Source: Cystobasidiopsis lactophilus
Taxonomy: Eukaryota > Basidiomycota > Agaricostilbomycetes > Agaricostilbales > Chionosphaeraceae
Reading direction: 5' to 3'
NCBI GenBank assembly: GCA_001599975.1
Contig: BCIO01000001.1
Location: forward strand, 3,200,293 to 3,264,292
Length of the DNA: 64,000 nucleotides
Under the pieces are notes generated by a model. It was given only the letters and a program-made list of their open reading frames with translations. It was not told where the DNA came from and ran no database searches. The position numbers were made by a program, and so were the translations under genes. The stretch's first letter is position 1. Each line of letters opens with the position of its first letter. Positions 11,339-20,592 of this stretch are shown piece by piece.

Positions 11339-12087
11339 GTTGCGGATATTGTTGTTGTCAAGGTGAAAAGGGCTTTCAAAGCCTCTCTGGAAAAGGAGTG
11401 GAGGTGTCTAAAGAGTGTGGGTCGCGTGTTTGCGAGTGGGTGATCACCAAATCAATTGGTGTCAGTGGTGCCTGAGAAGTGGTCCAGTTGCCAAAAACGT
11501 CGATGCAGACGAAGAGAAGCGAGCCACAGAACTTGACAACTACTTGCTTGGCGGGCCTTACAGCAGACTATGTACTAGATGTTTTGAGCCTTATGTCAGG
11601 AAATATATGAATTTAGATGTTGTGATCGGGACCAACCTTCGCCCAACCTTCGGCGCGATGCCGCGCGATGCGCCGATCTTTCGCGCCCTTGAACATGATG
11701 CCATCATGCGATGCCCTGCCAGCTGCACGAGAGACCAGCACCGAGCTATCTCGACGCTGTTCCGAGCCGCATCGTTGTTCCGAGATGTCGTCGATCACCG
11801 TAGCGCAGCAAGCCCGCAACAGCGCGAAATGTGCGCGCAGACAAGTGAGGCTACTGCTGTGTTCGAGAAACATGAACGGAGGCAAGTAGTATGCAGGACA
11901 CTCAGACAGTTTGGCGAGGCGAGATTCGGCGTTGAGTTGCAACCGCATCCGATGAGGGCGCCAGAGGGTGTCGATGTACCGGTTTCTCGTCGCATTTCTC
12001 GTCTTCTCCGTCTTCGACATCTGGACGTTGTCGGTGGCGGCGGCTAACAAAATGAACGGTGACCTGAAGTGCATAGGTTTGTCCTAG
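11339..12087. other. Intergenic region of about 750 bases, probable promoter
   Basis: This lies upstream of the membrane-protein start at 11338 and downstream of the LtrA-like stop at 12088, both on the minus strand. Frames of 150-210 codons exist on both strands (11415-12047 plus, 11613-12074 minus), but neither shows a recognisable domain or believable splice structure. A GC-rich stretch near 11655 repeats the cgcgatgcc/gcgatgcgcc theme. I see no RNA gene. Confidence 0.5.
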
Positions 12088-14414
12088 TCAGCGGGCCGTG
12101 AAGGAACGTCGGGCGGGGGCGGTCAGACGCACACTTTCTACAGCCCAGTATACGCTGAATATGATGGCCAGCATTTGAATCGGCCAGCCCCGGAGATTAA
12201 GCTGATACAGCGGGGAGAACTTGGTGACCACCGGTCCCTCGTAGTGACCAGCGTCGTCGGTGACAGTGAACTCGATGTCGCGTCGGCCGATAGCCAAAAG
12301 ACCCAAGAGACAGAGTACAATACCGAGAGCGAGTTTCATCAGCTCTATGTAACGGAACTGGAAGCCTGCAAAGCGAGCGGATTGATGAGAAGAGGCGATG
12401 AGGTGAGCGAGACGCCGCTGCACCTTTGTGGTCGTGGCGCAAGAGCACAAGTAGAGCTGAAAGAACCACCGTGGCCCCCGCGGATGGAAAGAGCCACAGC
12501 GATCCCGAGAACAGCGAAGAGTAGATCTCGGAGAACAGGGCCAAGAGGCCCGCTTCGGCTTGGAGGCCCGCTTGGGCGTCTGCTGTGGCGTTGCCTGTCA
12601 AGAGTGGGCTCTGCACCAAGAGTTCCAGATAGGATTGTTGAAGGTCCAACGACAGGTCCAACCCGTAGGAGTCTACGGTAGATTAAGGAACAAGACGCAA
12701 CCGGGCATCGCAACGCGGATAACTAACCCGAAGCCTCCATGATTATTTGCGACGCGTACTGATAAGCCATTATAGTTGGGTTGGCTGTAACTTGGGATGA
12801 GACCATAGGGAGACTAATGTGCATAGCTGATCGCTTACTTGTTCGAGGATTCGCGGTAATGCTTTCGTTCAGCAATTTGAACTCTTCTTGCGCAGTAGGG
12901 ACGATCAGAATACGGTTCATTTGCAGACTGAAAAGGTTGTAGTCGACCGTGTCGCTGGTGGCCGGAAGAGTGTTGATGATCGTAGTGTAGTCGTTAATCA
13001 AGTTCCCCATAGCGTTGCCCCAAGAAAGGGCGAGGAAAGAATTGCGAAGTCCCGCGATGAAGAGGATGATCATGAAGTGGAGGGGGAAGTGGCCGAGCAC
13101 CCATAAGAGGCTGCGCTTCTTGCCCACCCAATGCTTTTCGGAGAAGCCACTGAAGTTGAAGTGCCAGATGAAGTATAGGCAGATCACGACGCAAGCAGCT
13201 TGCTCGTACACCAGGCCGTCGTTGAGACTGAAAGAGATGAGTGCATTTGCCAAGGCCCCCACAATGGTGGTGAAGCCCTCGCCAATGACAATCAAAGTGA
13301 GCCCGCCGATGCGCTGCGAGAGTCTGAGACATCCATGTCAGCCAGACGGGAGAAAAGCACAGTAGCAGCACTTGCTCGGCTGCAGGTGCTCGCACGCCCG
13401 TATCGACAAAGATGTCGAGAATGTAGGCCGCGTTTTCTACGAAGATACCAAGGTAAAGCAAGACAACTCTCGCAGTGATGGCATCGGGACTGGCCCCCAG
13501 ACTAGCAGCGATAGCAGAGGTGACCAGCGAAAAAGCAGTAGCAGCGCAAGGAGGGAGGATTCCTTTCCACGGCCTGTTGGTGTACCGCGCCGCCATGAGC
13601 ACTTTGAGAGTTGTCAGAAGTGGAACCCCGGGAACGATAGTGCAAGCCTACCAACTGAGTACTGTACGAGAAGCAAGCCTCGCGACGCAGCATAGACAGC
13701 GCTGACGGCGAAAAAGGCGCTCTGTGCGCGGTAGTTCTGGGCGGCGGCCCTGGAAAGATCGCCCGGAGTCACATGCATATGCTCCAACTCCCAGCCTCCT
13801 CCGGCAGCACCCAAGCAGACGAAGACGATGAGCTGCGAGAGCTTGATGACCCGATGCCATCTAACGAAGTTGAAGACGGCAGTGAGAGTCAGCGTTGGGA
13901 CTGGCAAACTTTGTGCCACTCACAGATCGGACGCATTGTACTTGACCTCATAGATCGTTTGCGAGAACCAGACGAACCAGATGATAAGAAAGAAGAAGAA
14001 ATAGTTGCCAGCTGCCGCAGGGTCCGAGATCTCCGCTTGCTGAGAGAAAGAAGACAGCACGGCGACGAACACCAAGTCGCTGAACAGGGCGAGCCATTCA
14101 CTTGGCCTGTATCGATGAGGTAGCCAGTGCCGAACCTTGTCCGTCTCCCAGTCCTCCGGTGCCAGCTTGGCCGGCAGACGCAGTAAAATCGGGCTGCGCG
14201 CCAGGGGATCAAACTGCGAATCCTTTCCCGCTTTGGCCCTTCCGTTATCTCGAAAGACAGAAGAGAAACGAGAGTGTCCATGATCTGGTGCGCTAGGCAA
14301 GGCGCGCGAGTCTTCGTGGAGCGTTTGGTCGCTTTCAGACAAGTTCGGACTCGAAGAGGCTGAGGGCGTCGTTGGAGGTCTTCTGGACACAGCGTGCGCA
14401 TTTTCGGTGGCCAT
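12088..14414 (-). CDS. LtrA-like (low temperature requirement A family) membrane protein
   Basis: Polytopic membrane protein of the LtrA family, named from a Listeria gene needed at low temperature; function in fungi is unknown. The ATG at 14414 starts MATENAHAVSRRPPTTPS, with a long Ser/Pro-rich cytosolic head. The family signature follows: RPSEWLALFSDLVFVAVLSS, comparable to the bacterial ELFFDLVFV motif. Later helices include IIWFVWFSQTIYEVKYN, KLSQLIVFVCLGAAGGG, VLLYLGIFVENAAYILDIF and RIGGLTLIVIGEGFTTIVGA, the last matching the family's LTLIVLGE motif. A second half has FPLHFMIILFIAGLRNSFLA and C-terminal helices LALGIVLCLLGLLAIG and IQMLAIIFSVYWAVE. At least eight short introns interrupt it. 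The long soluble loop with NLFSLQMNRILIVP is typical of the fungal subgroup. Confidence 0.85.
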
Positions 14415-14873
14415 TGCTATCACTAATGAGACCAATGTTGATTCGGCTGCACACGGAAAACAGACCTTCTGGATCCAGGCTAGCAGCTTTCCAGTGCGTC
14501 ATTTCACGTTCTCCTTTCCTTGGCGCTTATCACTTAGCGGCATGTGCTTAGAACAGTGCATAAGAGTGGTAAATTGAAAAGGAGGTACAAGAGCAAGACT
14601 GGAGAGAGACAAGGCCAATAATGAACATCAGCCTTACCCGTCAAGAACTGCAACTGGGCAAGACATCCGTCCAGGGCTTCAGTGGCGAGCTGAGAGAATG
14701 TGTTCATACAAGGCACTACACTTGATACGAGGGATCGCAAGACTCACTGAGGTCTGGTAATGTGTTGGGTCGCGAGGAGCACCCACCTGGGTCAACTATC
14801 TCGGCCTCGCCATTGAGCGCCGCGGTGGACAGCTCAACGAGCGAGCGAACCCACTTCTTGTGGGTGATTCTGC
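14415..14873. other. Intergenic region of about 460 bases
   Basis: Located between the start of the LtrA-like gene and the stop of the first tandem paralogue. A 68-codon minus frame at 14534-14740 has hydrophobic content but no recognisable family and no clear splice partners. Probably promoter of the LtrA-like gene plus the 3' region of the paralogue. Confidence 0.45.
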
Positions 14874-15834
14874 TCAGTGAGGCGGGGGCGAAGGCTCGAA
14901 GCTGGTAGAGACGTGCTCAGCCGCTGACTTGGACGGTTCTTGGGCCTTTGTCGGAAAAGTGGGCTCGTCGACGAACGAGCGAATCAACGAAGTGCGTTCT
15001 GTGTGTCCGATATAGACTTTATTAAGGATCAAGAGCGCACCAGGACGTGCTCACCCCGGAGTTGCGACAGCACAGATTCCACCTCCTTGGGCAGCCAGCG
15101 ATGCAATATGTAAGCGTCGTTTTTGGCGATAATGCTGATGTCAAGTTAGAGCGCATTCATCTAGCGGGAGAACCTCACGCACCCGCGGTCGTTCTCGTCC
15201 GCCGTAAATTGATATGATTGTGGCGTAGGCTCTCGGTTCGGATCGAGGCGCAGAAAGAATTCCCAACGGGAAGAGACGGCTGCTAACACCTCCTCAATCT
15301 CTACAGCTGACTTTTTCTCCTCTTTGTAGTCGGGTTGATGATCGCCTTGGCTGAGTGACCGGCACAGGTCATTAATACGACGCACGGTGCGGTTCAAGGT
15401 CTTTGTGGCCTAGTCAACACCGCATGGAACGCGCAAGATCAGGATCTCACCTCAAGCAGAAGCGCACACTCTTTTGGGACCTGCACACGCCCCGACCGGA
15501 CCGAAAGTGCAAAGAGCTCTTGATTTTCTTTCCACTCGGCGGGCTCGCCAAAACAGGAAGCGATTTTGATGTCGTTGAGTTCAGAAGAGTTGCTCCAGTA
15601 TTTTAAGTGCCATTTGTGCCCGTCGTAGTAGCACAACGTCTCCGTGGTATCGAACCAGGCCTGAATGGGCGCCGTCTTTGGAAGACGCGGCACATTCGGA
15701 ACAGCGCTGCTTGGGATAGGGCTGGTTGCCGCACTGACTGGAGCTGGACTGGGCGTGGGCTTGGGCGGGGGGCATTCTGCTGTGGTAGAAGCCTTCTTCG
15801 ACTTGAACAGGGACGGGAGGCCAAAGGATGGCAT
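14874..15834 (-). CDS. Tandem paralogue A, unknown function
   Basis: Protein of unknown function in four exons. The ATG at 15834 starts MPSFGLPSLFKSKKAS. An N-terminal Pro/Ala-rich segment (PPPKPTPSPAPVSAATSPIP) leads to a folded-looking core: TLCYYDGHKWHLKYWSNS, SCFGEPAEWKENQELFALSV and VPKECALLLE. Exon 2 gives TLNRTVRRINDLCRSL and VSSRWEFFLRLDPN. Exon 3 gives KNDAYILHRWLPKEVESVL and SQLRG. Exon 4 is a charged tail ending SFEPSPPPH. All parts align with the upstream gene at 16009-17064, with introns at the same places. No membrane helix or obvious secretion signal. I cannot assign a function or a named family; the N-terminal start and the tail were chosen because they match the paralogue. 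Confidence 0.75.
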
Positions 15835-16008
15835 TGGGAAGTGGTCACAGGATGAGACCAACATGCGGGCTGGAGGGCAAGCACAACGGCTCAAATCTGT
15901 GTGGGGCAGACACGCCACAAGTCCAACGGCAATCAACGCGCGCGCGACATAACCCAAACCCGAGTCACTCCTCTTTCTCGCTTGTGTCGGCATTTGTTGG
16001 TCACTCCA

Positions 16009-17064
16009 TCAGTATGGTGGAGGCGGACGAGGAAGAGAGGGGTTAGCGCCCTCGTCCGCCAGCTCTGAAGCTTCGTCGGCCTTTCTGGTAGAGGCCGAGT
16101 CGTCAAGGCACGAGCGAACCATAGCAAGGCGGTCTGCCGGGTCATAATATCTGAGCCTGAAGAGAAGCAATGGAAGGCATAAAGCGATCTCACCCCGAAG
16201 TTGCGTCAGAACGGAATGCACTTGGGTTGGAAGCCACTTGCACAAAATGTACTTCGTGTTCTTGTGTGCGCTGTGGCAAGATCTGTAAGCAGCGTCTTAG
16301 ACGTTTTAAGACAGTGTCTGTGTCACGTACTCTGTGCAGTCGGCAGTAATAACAATGAGCGAAGGTGGTGCGTCCTCGCACCTTAGCGAAGCCGACAAAA
16401 GCTCCCAACGAACGGAGATAGCCATCGTAACTTCCTCAATCCCTTGAACCTCTTTAGTTGTGATTCTGTAGTCGTCTTTCTTGATATCCTTTTTGAACAG
16501 CGTGGCCAGATTGTTGGCGCGATCAACACAGCGGTTCAACCCCTGCATGGCCCCGCTCAAATCAGCACCTTTTGGCGCTCTTGTGTGAGAGGAGATAGGT
16601 ACCTGAAGCAGAAGAGCGTATTCCTCTGTGACATAGACCTCGGTGGATCGAATGGTCAACGAGAACATCTCTTGGTTGTCTCGCCACTTGCCGGGGGTGC
16701 CTGCGCAGGAAAGGATTTGTGTATTGCGGGGGTCGCTCGAGTCCACCCAGTACTGGAGCTTGCAACTGATGATGGTTTGAGAATCTCCATATCGTGTGAT
16801 GTTGATGTTGAAAAAACAGTCAATCGGCTTCAGCGCAAGAAGTGTCGAAACAGTTGGGACAGAGCATGTAGGAGAGGCTACGACAGGCGGCGCGACGTTG
16901 GAAGGATACGTGAGGAGAGACGGCTTCTCGAGAGGCGCAGTGATTGGTGGGCTGGCAATGGCGGGCTGGCTGACGACAGGAGGGGAAGCGACTTGGGGGC
17001 CGACCCGAGAGGGCTCTGCCAGACTGTGGGCCTTATTGCACTTGAAAAAAGACAACAGCGGCAT
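16009..17064 (-). CDS. Tandem paralogue B, unknown function
   Basis: Upstream copy of the paralogue pair. The ATG at 17064 starts MPLLSFFKCNKAHSLAEP, parallel to the other copy. A longer Pro/Ser/Val-rich linker (SPPVVSQPAIASPPITAPLE) precedes the core: LKPIDCFFNINITRYGD, LQYWVDSSDPRNTQILSCAG, GKWRDNQEMFSLTIRS and VTEEYALLLQ. Exon 2 gives GLNRCVDRANNLATLFKKD and AISVRWELLSASL. Exon 3 gives KNTKYILCKWLPTQVHSVL and TQLRG. Exon 4 gives YYDPADRLAMVRSCLDDSAS and ends SLPRPPPPY. The three intron positions match paralogue A. The two copies look roughly one-third to one-half identical by eye, so the duplication is not recent. Function unknown. Confidence 0.75.
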
Positions 17065-17423
17065 TGGTGAGATGGTGGTCGGGCAAGGAAGTGCATCGCA
17101 CGGGTGAGCGCCATGATTGAGGAGGGGACAAGGTTTAACGGCCAATGTCTTTGGTGTCTTTCGATCCTGGCACACACGACACAAATGCCCATACGACAAG
17201 CAGAACAGACTGTCGCTTGAGAGAAAGCTTCCGCAGACCGGCGCAGAATCAGCACTTGGACAAAGGGGGGTAGGCTACGACGCTGGCAGGGGCAAGGCAG
17301 CACAATCAACCTGCGTCCGACAACGTGCACCCAGTGCGCACAAGTTCGCACTCCGTAACTGGAAAAAGGATGGCAGCAATTGGAGGCCAAGCACAAGTCG
17401 TTGAGCATGATTGTGTCTTAAAA
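17065..17423. other. Intergenic region of about 360 bases
   Basis: Sits between the Sds22 stop and the start of paralogue B, both on the minus strand. Short frames on both strands have no support. It probably holds the Sds22 3' untranslated region and the promoter of paralogue B. Confidence 0.5.
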
Positions 17424-19025
17424 TTACACCTGCTTCACGTATCTACGGCGTCGACCAAATGCGATCAGTATTGTATGGAAATCAAAAGGCGTAGAGAACA
17501 TACGTGGCATCAATCTGCGAGACTTGGGGCAAGAGGTCGATGAGCTTCCGGCGGTAAGTCGTTGCCAAGGATGCTTGCAGCGGGTTGTGTTCGAGGTAGA
17601 CCGTTTCCAGCCCTTTTAAGGGCACTAGCTGCTCTGATACCTCTTCTATCGAGGATAGCTTGTTGTCATTGGCCTGATGCTCTATGAGGTCGCTGTGTAC
17701 GCAGAAATATTAAGGCCGACAACGCACCCAGAATTCCTCGAGTTCAGTCAGGTGGCTGATATTTTCGAGATGTTCGATCTGGTTAGCGCACACGTCCAGT
17801 ACCCGAAGCTTGGTCTGGATCGCAGAAGCAGATTGGTAACGCGCTCGGCGTGATAACGCAAAGCGAACCGCACTAGCTTGTCTAACCCAGCGAGCGCCTT
17901 CAATCCGTTGTGGCTGATGTAAAACTCTTCCAGGTCGACCAGAGTGTCGAGGCCTTCTATCGTCGTGATTCGGTTGCTCTGCAATCTCAGTCGCGTCAGT
18001 TACCTCGCCGCTTCGATTGACCAACGCGCGAACCTGAATGCTCAGGATCTTGAGTTTGACGAGGTTCTCCAGCCCTTGAAGCTTTGTGATCTTGTTCTTG
18101 CCGAGCCAGAGCTCCGTCAAGTTGACCAGTGCCCCGAGGTTCTCAATCTCCTGTGGGACGCTTTGAGGTAAAGTCCTTTGTATTGCGAGGGGACAGCAGA
18201 CCGACCCTGAGTCTGTTCCCGCCAAACTCCAAAGATGTCAAAGTCGCAGCCACGGGCTCCAGGTTCTGGATATGGGAAATTTTGTTCTGGATGAAATAGA
18301 GTGTCTTCAGGGAGCTCAAGCTCTCGAACAGCTCTGCGGCCGGTAATGATTTGATCAGGTTGAAGGAGAGATCCAAAGTCCTGCGTCAACAGCATCATGT
18401 GAGCTAAGACAATGACAGAGCGCCTCGGGAGGTCGCACTTGAGTTTGGAGAGGCCATTCAACCCGTGAATCTTTGGCCCCAGCTTGTTGTCGTAAAGGTC
18501 GAGGTCTTCCAGCTCTTTCAAAGCTTCCAATGGAGCTTCATCATCGTCCGTCGTCAACGCAGAGATGAGATTCTGGCGTAGACAGAGTCGCTACGTAGGT
18601 GAAGTTCGGTCAGGGAAGGATGAAGCACGGCATGGGACAAGAACGAACCTTGAGGGTTGGAGCAAAGCGTTGAAGGTTCAAAGCCTGCAAGGACTTAATC
18701 CTTGAGTGGGTCAACTCCAATTCCTGCAAAGAGAGTCAGCATAATTTGGCGCAGATGAAAGCCCGCCCGTACGTCCGCGTTGTCCGGTAGGTCTGCCAAT
18801 AAATCTGCTCTCGCCCGCAAAACACCTTTGAGAACACGTCCAAGCCGCGAGAAGCGAGGGCAGAGCACCTTGCGAGTCGTCATCTTCCGCTGCCAGCTCG
18901 ACTTCGCCATTCGCCCGTTTCTGGTCCTCAAAGGCCCGCTCGTCGAGCTGGGGAGCGTTTTCCGCATCACTGTCCTCACTGTCTGGACCCTGGGTGGCAC
19001 TGAGCAGATTATCAAACTTGGACAT
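17424..19025 (-). CDS. SDS22: Protein phosphatase 1 regulatory subunit Sds22 (leucine-rich repeats)
   Basis: Nuclear and cytosolic regulator of PP1 catalytic subunits, needed for mitotic exit in yeasts. The ATG at 19025 starts MSKFDNLLSATQGPDSEDSD, an acidic N-terminus. An SDS22-type LRR array follows: RIKSLQALNLQRFAPTLK, ELEDLDLYDNKLGPKIHG, LDLSFNLIKSLPA, LKTLYFIQNKISHIQNLE, LTELWLGKNKITKLQGLENL, RITTIEGLDTLVDLEEFYIS, LRVLDVCANQIEHLENIS, and a late unit with NDNKLSSIEEVSEQLVPLK. The last unit VYLEHNPLQ, the cap LPQVSQIDAT and a final mini-exon YVKQV match the Sds22 C-terminus. Introns separate many repeat units. The gene is divergent from the BTB-like gene, with 89 bases between starts. Confidence 0.92.
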
Positions 19026-19114
19026 GGTCGTGACAGTCGACAACAGCTCCTTTTCCGCAGTCGGCCGTCTCCTTGCCCATCCCAGCTGTGGTTCGCGTCT
19101 GGAACTGCCCCACG
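19026..19114. promoter_or_regulatory. Short shared divergent promoter (SDS22 / BTB-like)
   Basis: 89 bases separate the start codons of two divergent genes. It contains a pyrimidine-rich run near 19045-19080 (plus strand) but no clear TATA box. Confidence 0.5.
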
Positions 19115-20148
19115 ATGGATGTTCATACGCCTAAGAGTGATGTATGCTCCATCTCGCGGCTTGTTTCGTCCGGAGGGACCTTCAAAACGCTCAAACGTCT
19201 TTGGCAGCTTTTCCAAGTTCGCGTTGGCCCTAAGCTCGAAGTTTACAGCTTGACGAGGTCTCAGCTCGAGTTCGATGCGCCTTCGTTCCTGACAGGCGCT
19301 CTATTGGGCGATTGGGCTGAAAGCGTCGCGAGAGAGGTCAGCGTGCCCGAAGTTCATCCCCGTCTCTTCGATCTGGTCGTCCTGTACCTCTCCGGCCTCA
19401 ACATCTTCCCTCTCCAAGCAAGCGCCTGCCCACCAAACTTGCCCGTTGGCAGTCTGTCAGACAACCTGCGGAAGACGGCGGAATTCTTGGGCCTCGACGG
19501 CTTGCTTAAAGCCATCCAGGACCAGCGCGATCCTTTGCACTCACTCCAACGAAAGCCCTTGGTCGAGAAAGTGGCTATTCCAGGCAAGGACGGGGTGTTC
19601 GTGGTCGTTCGTGACTTCGAAGCGATGTAAGTGCGTTCTCCGGTTGTCTGTAGGCCACGCACTGACGGCCATGAGGCTCCAGCTTTAAATGGGCTGAGCA
19701 CTTTACTATCAGCATTACATGGTCAGAAGATCATATGCTGCCAATGCGCGAGATCCAGCCGTCGCTGTCAAACAAGAGTCTCTTGCTGTCTTGGAGCGGC
19801 AATGATCGCCAGGCTCGCTTGGGCCGGGTAGCGGCCACCTTTCTCAGTGAACGCATACCGGCGTCCGATTCCAACATCTTCTACACAGGCGTGGACATAG
19901 AGAACCTCGGGTGTGCGCCTCAACGTCTTGGAACAGCCATCAAGCTTCTTTCCATCGTACAGGCCCAACTCGGACACAAGCGAGCAAGCAGTACCGAACC
20001 CCTCCAGCTACCGACTTTCATCTCATCAGCTTTGTTCTCCCTCACTGAAAAAGCCAATTCTTTTTTTTCTGTCGCCCAACTCCACGCCATTGAATTCTCA
20101 CTCGCAGTCGATCAAAACAAGCGATTTCTGAGCGGCTTCAATCGCTAA
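19115..20148 (+). CDS. BTB/POZ-like (KCTD-type) protein
   Basis: Two exons. The ATG at 19115 starts MDVHTPKSDVCSISRLVSSG. The first 100 residues read like a T1/KCTD-type BTB fold: LVSSGGTFKTLKRLWQLF, then FDAPSFLTGALLGDWAES and HPRLFDLVVLYLSGLNIFPL, which parallels the ...F-x-x-VL-x-YLR-x-G-x-L motif of that fold. The helix LRKTAEFLGLDGLLKAIQD fits its end. Exon 2 (joined to FKWAEHFTISITWS) holds a second domain, similar in layout to C-terminal domains of fungal BTB proteins (LLLSWSGNDRQARLGRVAAT, LGTAIKLLSIVQAQLG). Its partner is unknown; a cullin-3 adaptor role is possible because CUL3 is encoded 11 kb away in this window, but that is only inference. An in-frame ATG lies earlier at 19073. 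Confidence 0.65.
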
Positions 20149-20592
20149 AGCCAACTTTCCCTTCTGACCCATGGCCTGCGGAGCTGCGAGTCTCAGAGGG
20201 CGAGTGGTCGCACCACCCTTTGCCACCAAGCGCCCGAACACCAAATAGCTCAAGAGGCGAGGATATGATACTGCCACCAGACTGTTCAGTAGCGGCTCGA
20301 CCTCACGTTCTTCGACGCGCAAGAGCAAAGCGATGAGGTGATGGGAAGCCGGACAGGGACCTCAGACCTGGATTTGAGAGGCAGCAGCTGGAGCCCACTT
20401 CTTCGTTGAAATGCACTTGTCTCTCTCGTTGGTGAACACACTTTGTACTTGCCAGCTTGGGACTACCTCCTCCGTTTCGACAGAGAAGCGAGAAGTGGCC
20501 GCACCAAAAATCGACCAAAACACGACTCTTAAGAGCGCTCGTCCGTCACCGGGGCCCGCAAGCTCACTCGCCAGCGCGATCAGTACGGAGCC
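20149..20592. other. Intergenic region, possible small minus-strand gene
   Basis: This region is upstream of the APC6 start. A minus-strand open frame (20098-20328) reads EPLLNSLVAVSYPRLLSYLV and FGRLVAKGGATTRPLRLAAP, with a neat branch-and-acceptor sequence before SLVAVSYPR. A second frame upstream contains KKWAPAAASQIQ before a gt donor. Together they could be the end of a small gene overlapping the BTB gene's 3' end, but no ATG start was found and the family is unknown. Otherwise promoter of APC6. Confidence 0.3.

Larger units (their letters stand above)
14874..17064 (-). repeat. Tandem gene duplication (paralogues A and B)
   Basis: Two adjacent genes of the same orientation, length and exon layout, separated by about 175 bases from the stop of B to the start of A. 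Best-conserved blocks are LLLE/LLLQ at the first exon end, LNRTVRRINDL / LNRCVDRANNL, SSRWEFF / SVRWELL, and KNDAYILHRWLPKEVESVL / KNTKYILCKWLPTQVHSVL. Shared intron positions mean the copy was made at DNA level, not by retroposition. Confidence 0.85.

Noticed and set aside
11415-12047. 210-codon plus frame in the gap before the LtrA-like gene
   Set aside because: No domain, no splice logic and an equally long frame on the other strand; likely chance in GC-rich DNA.
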